Assembly (NCBI GenBank): GCA_032718475.1
Contig: JAUCBJ010008229.1
Location: 1-64,000 of the forward strand
Direction: 5' to 3'
DNA: 64,000 nt
Source of the DNA: Nemertoderma westbladi
Lineage: Eukaryota > Xenacoelomorpha > Nemertodermatida > Nemertodermatidae
Below, piece by piece: positions 31,190 through 40,764 of this stretch. The notes below the pieces were generated by a model. The model did not search any database. It was given only the letters and a program-made list of their open reading frames with translations, and was not told the origin of the DNA. The translations under genes were made by a program, and so were the position numbers. The first letter of the stretch is position 1. Each line of letters opens with the position of its first letter.

Positions 31190-32340
31190 ATGCTTAGAAA
31201 CAATTAAAAAAAACTGATCTTTTTGCGATATTCCAATTATCTTGAGTTTTGACCCCCTAGAATTGAACTTTTTCTGCCCACATTTTGGCTACCCCCCCCC
31301 CCCCCCCTAAATCGAGGGTGAGGAATCTTTTTGTGATGTTAAATTTTTCTGTCCTGTGAACACACAACACAGGACTTGATCTTTGAAAAACATAATTACT
31401 TCTGATCGCGGCTGATCAGATTCATTTTAGCAAATTTCAGAATACAAAAGTTGCCCCTCCCTCAATGCTATCGATTCATTAAAAAAATCGGGGGTCTCAT
31501 TGAAAGTTTTTGAGTAGTTTTGAAAAAAAATTTGATCATTTATGATCAGGAACCTGATCTCAAGATCCGGTTGGCCAAACGAGCGAATTTTTCGCGGCAA
31601 TTCGAGTCAACTCAGAACGGTGCAGGAAACGTTTTTACATTGATTGTTTTATTCCAAAATGTATAGTTACGATTTTAATAATACTGATCTTTGCGCGATC
31701 ATGATCATGCATTTTGATCAGAAATAATTAATTTTTTTATTTCCAAATTTTCGGTACCCCCCTAAATCGATGGCGGAGAATCTTTTTGTAATGTTAAGTT
31801 TTTCCATAGGGGCACTCCTTCTCTGACCGTTTTTTGATCAAACATGTTTTTTGCTGATCGCGGCAGATCAGAATCGTTTTAGCAAATTTCAAAATATACA
31901 AAAGTTGCCCCTTCCCCTAGTTGTGTCGATTAATAAAAAAAAATCGGGAGTTTTATTGGTAGTTTTCGAGTACATTTGAAAAATCCGAAAAACATGATCT
32001 CGAGAACTGGTTGGCCGATCGAGACAATTTTTTTTTGATCGACTCAGGGCGGTGTTCTAAATGTTTCTTACAGTAATTGTTTAATCCCAAAATGCTTAGT
32101 TACAATTTTATGAAGTCAGATCTTAGCGCAATCAAGATCTTGCGTTTTGATCAGGAAGACTTTGATCAGGAATTTTTTATTTTCAAAAAACTGGCTACCC
32201 CCCCCCCCCCCCCCCTAAATCGATGATTGTGAATCTTTTTGTAATGTTAAGTTTTTCAATTGGAGCAATTCTTGAGTGTCCGAAGTTTGATCAAACACGA
32301 TCTTTACTGATTCGAGATAATGATTGGATTGCTCTAAAAA
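31190..32340 (+). repeat. Tandem repeat of about 454 bp, two and a half units, GATC-rich
   Basis: CTAAATCGA recurs at about 31307, 31762 and 32215 (spacing 455 and 453). Shared boxes are GAATCTTTTTGTRATGTTAA, 'ttttagcaaatttca', 'acaaaagttgcccc', 'ctggttggcc' and GATCA-rich ends. Two units carry C runs of 16-18 bases before the box; the middle unit has only about six. TGATCA/GATC is very frequent. There is no coding potential. Confidence 0.85.
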
Positions 32341-32570
32341 ATAAAAAAATAATAAACTAAAAACATTTTGGCGCCAGTCCGAAGTTCGTAGCATTAGCCA
32401 TTTTTGAGATTATTGCATTCTACCGAATTGGCCCTTTTTTGGCCTCAACTTGGCCCTAGCCGGAGAACCGTTTCACAGTACATCTTATTGTTCGTTTTGG
32501 CTTAGTTCTCCAAATAACCTTATACTGTCTATAAAAGGCTATCTATAGAATCCCAATTCGGGATTAGACT

Positions 32571-32658
32571 AGATCATGCGTTACGCATGTATTGCGGGGC
32601 CGGGTTAGTGGTTATAGTTCCTCCGGATCACTACAACTTGACCTGTGGGTGGCCATCC
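32571..32658 (+). repeat. tRNA-like short repeat, right member of an inverted pair
   Basis: See the entry at 28441. The same core lies in the opposite orientation (GCGTTACGCATGTATTGCGG onward) with a 10-base insertion after TTATAGT. Confidence 0.6.
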
Positions 32659-32852
32659 TTAGCCAGGAAGGGTAAAACCTAAGTTGCAAGTATTGACAAC
32701 ACTCATTGAAGGGTTATGGCCTCCCAAAGGGGAGTTGCTAAGCGATAAATCATAGATGTGATCTATAAAAACCCAAATAGATATGGTAACAGTTCCGTAT
32801 AGAACTGCATTTTTAAAACTTATGTCATTGTTACTATGGCAACATTGAAGAG

Positions 32853-32924
32853 TTCTAGAACAATAGAAAAGTATTATATACTATTCTAGAACATAAATAA
32901 AATAAAAAATATAATGTTCTAGAA
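32853..32924. repeat. Three TTCTAGAA octamers at 31-33 bp spacing
   Basis: TTCTAGAA lies at 32853-32860, 32884-32891 and 32917-32924. The intervening 23- and 25-base segments start CA; the second ends TG. They look like residues left after excision of P-like elements, or tiny internal-deletion derivatives. Confidence 0.6.
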
Positions 32925-33076
32925 CATATAGCTAGTTATTTTTTAAATATAAAATAGCTAGTAATAAAAAAAATTATTTAATTATATTATTATTAAAACA
33001 TTTATCTACCGGTACCAAATTGTATTATTTTTTAAATTTACTATCTATTTTAAGATTAAAGAAAACTAGCTATATG
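32925..33076. mobile_element. P-like MITE, copy 1 (about 152 bp)
   Basis: Starts CATATAGCTAG and ends CTAGCTATATG, so it has CA...TG ends with about 11 bp of perfect inversion at the tips and further similarity inside. It is preceded by TTCTAGAA. The right flank, after removal of the LINE insertion at 33081-33456, reads TTTTAGAA, one mismatch from TTCTAGAA. End bases, duplication size and target match the P element at 7.6-12.0 kb. Confidence 0.7.
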
Positions 33077-33080
33077 TTTT

Positions 33081-33456
33081 TTTTTTTTTTTTTGATATTA
33101 ACACCCCGAGCGGGGTAACAGGTTATGTTTTATTTAATTAACTATTAGTATTATACAGTGTACTTTAAAATACGAAATTAAAATAATTTAAAATATAATA
33201 GGTAAAAATAATACTAAAAGGGAATAATCCGAAGACAGAACTAGAGGCTTCCTAGAAGGGATAGGTGAGGGCAACTCGCACATCTAATAGCATGGAGACG
33301 GTTGGAAGCAGGACCCCCGCAGTAGATACAGGTGCAGGCATCCCCAAGTTCGTGAAAGGGGGTTTTATTTCGGCATATTTTCCAATGGAAACCATGGACA
33401 GTTACTCGAGTTATGAGGTGTCGATTCTTTTGGCCGGTATATATATATCTTTTGGC
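33081..33456 (-). mobile_element. 5'-truncated LINE with poly(A) tail and 13-bp target duplication
   Basis: AGCTATATGTTTT occurs at 33068-33080 and 33457-33469. The insert reads, on the minus strand, RHLITRVTVHGFHWKICRNK, DACTCIYCGGPASNRLHAIR and CASCPHL, a CCHC-type zinc knuckle. A 3' stem-loop (ACCCCGCTCGGGGT) and a poly(A) tail (T run on the plus strand at 33077-33093) follow. It is homologous to the LINE C terminus at 42581-43087. It sits at the right tip of the P-like MITE. Confidence 0.85.
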
Positions 33457-33527
33457 AGCTATATGTTTTAGAACATTATTATTTTTTATTTTATTTATGT
33501 AATATTATGTATAATACTTTTCTAGAA

Positions 33528-33680
33528 CATATAGCTAATTATTTTTTAAATTTAAAATAGCTAGTAATACAAAAAAAATCATTTATTTATATTATTTATT
33601 TATTAGAAAATTTATCTACAAAATTTGATATTTTTTTAAATTTATTAGCTATTTTAAAATTAGAAAAAACTAGCTATATT
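33528..33680. mobile_element. P-like MITE, copy 2 (153 bp)
   Basis: Starts CATATAGCTAATTATTTTTT, ends AAAACTAGCTATATT, and is flanked by perfect TTCTAGAA copies at 33520-33527 and 33681-33688. Same family as the copy at 32925. Confidence 0.8.
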
Positions 33681-33688
33681 TTCTAGAA

Positions 33689-34620
33689 CATTATAATTTT
33701 TGTTTTATTTAATTTTTATAATAATATTTTTATTATTGTTTTTATATAATATTTTTATAATATATTTTTGTTTTGTTTTGTTTTGTGAAACAAGTTGACT
33801 TCTAATGGTGTGGAAAGGCCTTATTAGTGAACGCTGTTAAAATAATATGGGCCAAATAGACTATCGTTAACATACTGTGTGGTATAAATTTTAAGAGTAT
33901 GGGGCACTATTAACACGTTTTAAACGATATAAAAAAACTGGCCTCTTTTGAAACAGGCCTTTGCGCAGGCATGCTAGGCCGGATATATAGTAGACCATGA
34001 TAGAACACCTGTTAACTATCAATTTTTATAAATATTTTTGTTCTAGAACACTTTTTTTTTATAACAGCTAGTTTTTTCTAGTTTTTTATAAATGTTATTT
34101 ATAGAACAAATGTTATATTGTATAATTTTGCATTTAAATAGATAGCAGTGATAGTATAAGGGCACATGTCAAGCAAAACTGCCAGTATACACACACAGGT
34201 TATTTAATATTCTAAAATATTATAATAGGGCCTATATAGCATATTTTACTGTTTCGGTTTAGTTATTACAATAAGGAAGTAGCTATGATGGATGACATTT
34301 ACGCAAAATTAGGCCAAGATAAGAGTGAGAAGATATTTAAGAAAGCTTGGCAGGACCTTTTTTAACTAACTTTAAAACTTAACAATCTGCAGGAAAACGA
34401 TTACGTCACGAATTTTAATTTCCTAGGAAAGACTTGAAATCATAGACACTGCGGTCTCGTTATTCGATGTTAAACAGCTACCACAAGATAATATTTGGGA
34501 AAACACTAAAGGAATTATGGCCAAGGCTGACAATGCTGCTGAAGACGTATGAAAGGGGATATCGGTACCGGTACTGACATATGTAACCGAGACTACTGTT
34601 CAACAATCATGGAATTGCAT
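33689..34620. other. AT-rich spacer with one possible short coding patch
   Basis: A single TTCTAGAA lies at 34041-34048. Near 34287-34365 the plus strand reads MDDIYAKLGQDKSEKIFKKA and then WQDLF before a stop. This might be an exon or transposon piece but cannot be assigned. Confidence 0.3.
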
Positions 34621-34890
34621 CGTATGAACGGGATCCGCTTTTTACAAATTTGTATGGACATAACAGTATATAACAGTATGACCAGATGTAATAACAGCGG
34701 ACACCGTAAGAAGCATGTAAAGTTGAAACAATGGTTTCTATGGGACCCGCGGCCTTAAACGTTTTCTATGGGATCCGGGGTTTAGAAATTTGTATTCGGC
34801 GGATACCATAGACTATTATAGGATCCGCTTTTTCTAGGGTCCGCGGATCTAACTGAGAACCGTCATTTCTTCTATGGGATCCGCAGATTT
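34621..34890 (+). repeat. Degenerate repeat of TATGGGATCCGC motif
   Basis: GGGATCCG/GGGACCCG motifs, mostly after 'ttctatg' or similar and followed by T-rich tracts, occur at about 34630, 34742, 34770, 34831, 34848 and 34877. Spacing is irregular, and there is no coding sense. Confidence 0.6.
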
Positions 34891-35765
34891 TGTCTGATCT
34901 GTTGAGCTACGAGTGATTGAGCTATTTGGCTATCAGAAGCGAGTCTGTAGTTTTTTCATACAATAACAAGTCTATAACTTACTATTTATTAACAGATGAA
35001 TGGTATATGATGCAATGGATGCAAAACTATTGATTAAATACTAGCTTATCCAACTGTTGATGTACTATGTTGTTAATTTATGTATGTAATTGCAGCATAT
35101 GTATCTGCATGTGGTCTAATTATGTGGAGCAAGGGATTGAGGCAGCATAGTTCCACATAATTCCAACAACACAATATAATATGTTGATGATAATATTTTG
35201 CACTACTACATCACTTAAAAAAATCTTTGTAATTAAAAGTAAATAAAATAAAAAAAGTCTTTGTAATTTGGATTATTACTGGAACTGGAAGGAGGTGCAG
35301 CACATACGTTATATAATTGTTTTCTATAAACATTATGAAAAATCATCAGAATTCAGGTTGGTTTAGATTTTCAAAGATAAAGCTTACTTCTGTTGTACTA
35401 TTTTAGGTTCGGTTGATGTACGAGCGTCTTTGTAGAATCATTTCGGCCTGTAACACATGTGATATGATTAGCACACTAACATGGCCGGATGCGTTTAACT
35501 GCTGTTGTCACCCTTTACTCCCAGTTATCTTCTAGTTATCCCCCATGGTAAAATAACTATTAGTCCTATGGGTAACCTGGCAACCCAGTTATCCACCCAT
35601 GGGAAGATAACTATTAGTTCTATGGGTAAGATGGCAACCATTATTACATCAGGCCGCAGTTTCCAGAAACTCTTCTGTAGGTACAGTACCGGTATCACCA
35701 ATATTAGTGCTAGTTTCAGTTTGCATACCAGTATACCGGTATTGTCAGACGAGCATGTAGGTTCC
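34891..35765. other. No gene recognised; one short direct repeat
   Basis: Around 35520-35640 a block of about 60 bp ('ttatc-cccatgg-aagataactattagt-ctatgggtaa') occurs twice. No other feature was found. Confidence 0.4.
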
Positions 35766-36055
35766 TAGGTTCCACCTTGGTTAGTGGTTGCATTGAATTC
35801 ACATCTCCTGTAGGTCGTGGGTTCGACCCTCACATGGGCCAAGGCAGTTTTCGTTTCGGCACGAATGCATTAAAGGGACCAGCCAGGGCGCATCTCAGCC
35901 TTGCATCCTTAAGTGGTAGCTAAATGAGTACTGGAGTTTCCTCTGGGGAGTAAAGTTCTAGGGGGACCGCACTGGAAATAAGTCGTCAGACTTTGTGCGT
36001 AATCCCTGGCCTAGTGGCCAAAGAAAATTTACTTTTTTTACTTTACTTTTGAGCA
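35766..36055 (+). mobile_element. tRNA-derived SINE with an L2/CR1-type tail
   Basis: The head has an A-box-like TTGGTTAGTGGTT and a B box GGGTTCGACCC about 45 bases later. The body contains GGCACGAATGCATTAAAGGG and a 'tggagtttcctctggggag' segment. Its tail (35963-36005) reads GGACC..., TGGAAATAAG..., CTTTGTGCGTAATCC, and matches 30 of 42 positions of the 3' tail of the LINE at 44.6-45.9 kb (45771-45812). That suggests mobilisation by a LINE of that group. Confidence 0.78.
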
Positions 36056-36097
36056 GACAGTAGGCACCAACCTTTTTCGTTAACAAAGGTTGTATAC

Positions 36098-39000
36098 TAC
36101 TACTACTACTACTACTAGGATCGGCATGCTGCATTGCAGCTGCATTTTTAAGAATGCTGTGCCGGCTTGTCAACAAAATTGCGCCGCCACAACTCCCTAT
36201 CACCCATGACATTTGCTAGATCATCCGCATCTTTAAGGCCAGTGTCCTTTAAGATGCGTCTCAAGAAAGTCATGGGCTGTCCACCATGCTTATTCACTCC
36301 ATGAGGCTGCCAAAGTACAAGATTATGCACTGGCTGGTCCTCACGGCGAAAGCAATGTCCTGCAAAGCGGAGGCGATTTTGTTCTAGTGTCAAGCTTGGG
36401 GGAACCAATGAGACACCTCCAATGTTATATAGTGTCTGGTTGGAGATGTGTGCATTGTACTTGACACAATGTACCCGGCGTAGCATTCTTGTGAATGTGC
36501 CATCCAGAGATTTGGTGTCCTCAGCAGTTAGAGCCCAGCATGGACTCCCGTAGAGGAGTACTGGAACTACTGCTGCTCTAAATAATCGGACCTTAAGTTT
36601 CCGATTAATTCTAGGTGACTTCCAAATCCTGGAAAGCCTATTCAAGGCTGCCCATGCCTTTCCCTTACGTATTCGAAGGTCCTCACCTGACTTCCGGATC
36701 CATGATCCCAGGTAACAGAAGTCGTCCACATGCTCAAGCATACCATCCTTTGAGCTTATGCTCATGCGATCAGAGACTTGCTGAGGACTTTCAACGTTAA
36801 CTGTCAGAATTTTGGTCTTTCTGGAGTTAATAAAAAGACCAACACTAGAAGCAGCATGTTCTAATGAGCTGAGGAGCCGCTGGGCTCCCTCTAATGATTC
36901 TGAGAGTACTCCTAAGTCATCAGCAAAGTCTAGATCAGTTAGGTACTTGGCAGGATTTCCTCGACTTCTGGAGCCAGTAGGTGGAGTTATCATCACCCCA
37001 TCATCATTATGATGATCTAAGGACATGCGTAGAACATAGTCAACCACAATAATGAACAAGAATGGTGCAAGTGTGTCTCCTTGGAGGACGCCCCATAATA
37101 CTTCAAATGGTTCTGTGTCACCGTCAACAGTAGACACAAATGTTGTCGAACCATCGTATACTGATCTGATTGCTGCAATAATTTCATCAGGAATCCCATA
37201 TAATGAAAGTATGCTGAACATACGTGAGCGAGAAACTGAATCAAAGGCCTTGAAGAAGTCAACAAAGATAACAGCCAGATGCCTGTTTTTCTTTTTTGAT
37301 AACTCTTCAATTATCCTTCTAAGTGCCAAAATGGGCTCCATGGTCCCACGACCTTTACGGAACCCATTCTGATTTCCACGTAGCAGTCTCTCAATGGGAT
37401 CCCTGATGCGATTTAATAGAATTCTATTGTATAGTTTTGCAGCAATCGAGATCAATGAGATTCCCCGAAAAGAACCATAGAGTGTTAGGTTGCCCTTCTT
37501 GGGAACTGGCACCAACTTATTTGTTTTCATTTCTTGTGGGACTCTTGTTGTACGGTACATGTCTACTATGATGGGATAGATGAGCTTTAAACACTCCGGT
37601 ATTTTAAAGACCTCAGGGGGAACACCATCTACTCCACTGGCACGATTGGTCTTAATGCTCTTTGCAGCAGCCTTCACTTCTGCAAAGGAGATATCGCCAA
37701 TGGGAATATCTGGGAGTACAGACTCAGACACTTTTACTTCTATAAAGTTATCAGGCAATACCCTGTCATTATTGAGGAGCTTTTCAAAGTGGGCTTTCCA
37801 ACCATTGAGGCGATCGGCTGGTGATTCAGCCTTAACCTTGGTGGTTGGTTGGCTTTTCCGCCCAGTAAGCAGATTGATCGATTTCCATGCCTGGGATGAT
37901 TGCCTGCTGTCGTCAGCATCATTGATGGCATCAACCTGTTGGTTTATTAGCTCCTGTAGATTAACAGAGTACTGCCTGTTCAGGGACCTAGATGCAGCTT
38001 TAACTGCATTCTTGGCCGCTGTAGTCTGTTTGAGTCGGGACTCTTTCTGCGCCTTATGAAGGTCATTTCGGCACTTCTGAATTTTGTTGTCAGTCCAGGG
38101 GGCCCTTTTCCTGTTTCGAGGGTATATAGGAACTGTTTCTGCAGCTGCTAACTTAACTGCTTCTGTAAAGGCAGTATAGCCCTCACAGTGATCTGCCGCC
38201 TCAGAGGCAAGAGCCTCATACCTGTTGCTCAGCTGTAGTGTGAAGCTGGATCTCACACTTGGCTGTTGCAACAGAGAGGACCAGTCATGCCGTGGCAAGG
38301 CAGATTTCGTTGTTCTGCTAGCACGCAGACTAAGTCTTACCTTGGCCACAATAAGGCGGTGATCACTGGAGAAGGGTCGAAGTGTAAATGCATTACAGTC
38401 TTGTATAGAGCTCCTGTATTTCCTACGAAACAGAATATGGTCTATCTGGGACTTGTGACCACTGGGTCCACTATGAGTCCATAGCTTTCCAGTTCGCTTC
38501 TTGAACTGGGTTCCAGCTGAAAACAATCCATTTCCAGAGATAAAATCCTGAAGATGGACAGAATTTCGGTTAACACTATTGCTATAGACCCAGGGCGATG
38601 TAGGTGATTGATGCAGACTTGCATTAAAGTCTCCCAGGAATGTTAAGAATGCATGCTGATCCACCCCATCAGTTGCTGCTTGTAGATTGTGGTAGAAATT
38701 TTCCACCTCCTCTACAGGGGCAACACTAGTTGGAGAGTAGCACACAATCAGAACCACCTTAGGAAACTTCTTAGCCAGTCTTCCAGAACATGAGAAGTGG
38801 CAACGGATGATGCGGTTAGAGATTTGGTCTATTTTGTCCAATGCTGCATGTGCAGTTGGATTCATCAATAGACCAATTCCACCATTGCCACTATCATCTG
38901 CTGATGCGAGGGCGAGTCGCCAACCGCCCCCCATGTCCTTAATCAGAACCTCATCAGTCTGTCCAGTCTGCATTCGGTGCTCTTGAACACCCACTGCGCT

Positions 39001-39868
39001 AAGAGAAAGCTTATCTGCCAAGGCAGTCAGCTCACCTTGTCGCATTGGGGACCCGAGTGTTAGGGTGTTTACTGAGGCTAGTCTAGTGACTTGCCTCAGA
39101 TTCACCAATGGCTTTGTTGGTCGGGGTGGAACATGAGAGTAGCCTCCAACTCCAGAATCCCTCTCCCCATCACAATCTGGCCTCCCTGGTGACCCAGGGT
39201 TTGGGCCAGAAAGGTCATCAGGAAAGGGACTCAAAGAATTGTTGGCTGCTCTCTCTCCAGTAGGGGGTGAGACAGGCAGCCGGTCAGGAGTTAACTGACG
39301 CCTGTGAGGCCGATTGTGTCCGGTAATTCCACTGGCCTCTAGTGGCCGGACCTCCGCATTGCTAATGTAATCCATAGTGAGGGTTGGGGGGTGCTTTTTT
39401 GCCGAGTCAGCTCTCGGGGCAAATACCACACCCTGGTTTGCCATTCCACAGGGTGGGTGTCGCAATGGAGTCAGATATGAGGCCCATCACCCATATCTAC
39501 TCTGGCGTACATGACCCACCATTGGCTGTTGCAGCTCATCTGCTGGGTCATGCCCTGTACCCTTGCTGCCAGGTGCAGGTCGCAGTGAAGTGCCCTCAGA
39601 GTGGACATGAGAACACTCTACTCCTAACCAGCCATTGGTAGATCACCATCTGCCTGGTCAGGCCATATACCCCTGCAGCCAAGTATATGGGTCCTTAATC
39701 CAGGACCAAGGGCGTCCTTATCCCAGAACGAAGGGGGTCCTAGTTACAGGACCCGATTTGCCCTAGTAAGAGGGTCTATGCAGCTACAGGTGGCACCTCC
39801 TTTATGCTGCATGGAGGTGGCAAGTTTTCTTGATCAATGACCTAGAATACCTGACCTGACCAGACTTT
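36098..39868 (-). mobile_element. Full-length RTE-type LINE
   Basis: The borders are set by GTTGTATAC at 36089-36097 and 39869-39877, a 9-bp target duplication. The 3' end (left on this strand) is a TAG repeat (36098-36117) after the family's AGCATGCCGATCC end. About 400 bp of 5' untranslated sequence precede the ORF. At about 3.77 kb and with a single ORF, it fits the RTE clade. Other window copies (23.2, 41.5, 50.8 and 60.5 kb) are nearly identical, pointing to recent spread. Confidence 0.92.
36148..39465 (-). CDS. RTE ORF: apurinic-type endonuclease plus reverse transcriptase (1105 aa)
   Basis: Single uninterrupted ORF for a LINE protein that nicks target DNA and reverse-transcribes its own RNA there. 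Residues 1-120 are Pro/Arg/Ser-rich and low in structure. Residues ~125-380 are an AP-endonuclease-like domain: SVNTLT (N133), QEHRMQ (E162), GDFNASL (D279, N281), IDHILFRR (about 341-348) and SSDHRLIV (S367, D368, H369). Residues ~380-600 are a linker rich in basic helices. Residues ~600-860 are the reverse transcriptase: LVPVPKKGN, GNQNGFRKGRGTMEP, AVIFVDFFKAFDS (D736), GVLQGDTLAPFLF and the catalytic FADD (847-850). The C-terminal part has LRFAGHCFRREDQPV and GGQPMTFLRRILKDT. All expected catalytic residues are present, so this copy may be active. The start is the first ATG of the frame; a later Met at residue 31 is also possible. Confidence 0.93.
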   Translation of the reverse strand: MRHPPCGMANQGVVFAPRADSAKKHPPTLTMDYISNAEVRPLEASGITGHNRPHRRQLTPDRLPVSPPTGERAANNSLSPFPDDLSGPNPGSPGRPDCDGERDSGVGGYSHVPPRPTKPLVNLRQVTRLASVNTLTLGSPMRQGELTALADKLSLSAVGVQEHRMQTGQTDEVLIKDMGGGWRLALASADDSGNGGIGLLMNPTAHAALDKIDQISNRIIRCHFSCSGRLAKKFPKVVLIVCYSPTSVAPVEEVENFYHNLQAATDGVDQHAFLTFLGDFNASLHQSPTSPWVYSNSVNRNSVHLQDFISGNGLFSAGTQFKKRTGKLWTHSGPSGHKSQIDHILFRRKYRSSIQDCNAFTLRPFSSDHRLIVAKVRLSLRASRTTKSALPRHDWSSLLQQPSVRSSFTLQLSNRYEALASEAADHCEGYTAFTEAVKLAAAETVPIYPRNRKRAPWTDNKIQKCRNDLHKAQKESRLKQTTAAKNAVKAASRSLNRQYSVNLQELINQQVDAINDADDSRQSSQAWKSINLLTGRKSQPTTKVKAESPADRLNGWKAHFEKLLNNDRVLPDNFIEVKVSESVLPDIPIGDISFAEVKAAAKSIKTNRASGVDGVPPEVFKIPECLKLIYPIIVDMYRTTRVPQEMKTNKLVPVPKKGNLTLYGSFRGISLISIAAKLYNRILLNRIRDPIERLLRGNQNGFRKGRGTMEPILALRRIIEELSKKKNRHLAVIFVDFFKAFDSVSRSRMFSILSLYGIPDEIIAAIRSVYDGSTTFVSTVDGDTEPFEVLWGVLQGDTLAPFLFIIVVDYVLRMSLDHHNDDGVMITPPTGSRSRGNPAKYLTDLDFADDLGVLSESLEGAQRLLSSLEHAASSVGLFINSRKTKILTVNVESPQQVSDRMSISSKDGMLEHVDDFCYLGSWIRKSGEDLRIRKGKAWAALNRLSRIWKSPRINRKLKVRLFRAAVVPVLLYGSPCWALTAEDTKSLDGTFTRMLRRVHCVKYNAHISNQTLYNIGGVSLVPPSLTLEQNRLRFAGHCFRREDQPVHNLVLWQPHGVNKHGGQPMTFLRRILKDTGLKDADDLANVMGDRELWRRNFVDKPAQHS

Positions 39869-39956
39869 GTTGTATACAAATTTACAAAAGTTATGTTCGC
39901 TTTAATCGGTTTGCATACCATCAGTTTTGCTCACTAATATGCTACTAGCTACTACA

Positions 39957-40764
39957 GTAAAGGCCGGTTTTGGCAACTTTTAGAGCAACCCAGGTTGCCG
40001 TTCAAGTTATTGCTCCGTGTAAACACGAAGTTGCTGTAAAAAAAGTTGCCGTAAAAGTTGCTTAAATTTGACGGTAACTTGAGAAACAATTTGAGTGGAC
40101 GGATTAAAGCGGAATAATCAAATTAAATTATTAGATGAAATCTGTTTTTTGGGAAGAATTCCATGGTTGTTTGTTTATTGTTCACCCCCACTTTAATTGT
40201 ATTCTTATATCTATGCGATGTCTGACTGAGCTATGCTTTTATTGTTGTTTTATATTCACTTATTATTATGGAATACAGTACTGGTATTGGTGTACATACA
40301 CTAGGCTTACCCATGCACATTGCCCATGCACATGTTTGTTTAAAAAATTCGAATAATTCCTTTATGTTCCGAAATTGCCAACCACTATTGAGGTGTCGAT
40401 GTTTCCTTGATATATTCGGGTTACAAACTCTTCCATAAATGTAAATGACACCTGTAGCGAGTTCATTGTATGGGGCCTATAGAATTTGTATAGAATTTAC
40501 GATTATGATAATGTAAAATAAGGCGACAGAGGGAATCCGAAATGTTACATAATTATTGGGAGGGTGTGTAATAATGTAATAATTGCCTAGTTTCTAAAGA
40601 TATAACTATTTTACATTAAATTCTCGACGTAGCTCAAAAAGTTGCCGGCCAAGTTGCTGGTAAAATTTCCACTTTTAAACTGCGAATAAATTAAGTTGCT
40701 CTAAAATAGTTACTGGTTGCCGACGAAGTTACTCAAAATGTTGCCACGTTTAAACCGGCCTTAA
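39957..40764. mobile_element. Possible non-autonomous DNA transposon with GGCCGGTTT ends
   Basis: Left end TAAAGGCCGGTTTTGGCAAC and right end (reverse complement) TAAGGCCGGTTT...GGCAAC form imperfect inverted repeats. Inside, GTTGC/GTTGCC motifs are repeated near both ends. No transposase is present and the target duplication is not clear, so the superfamily is open. Confidence 0.55.

Noticed and set aside
35771-35840. Functional tRNA gene
   Set aside because: A and B boxes are present, but the acceptor and anticodon arms do not pair and the sequence continues into a SINE body and tail.
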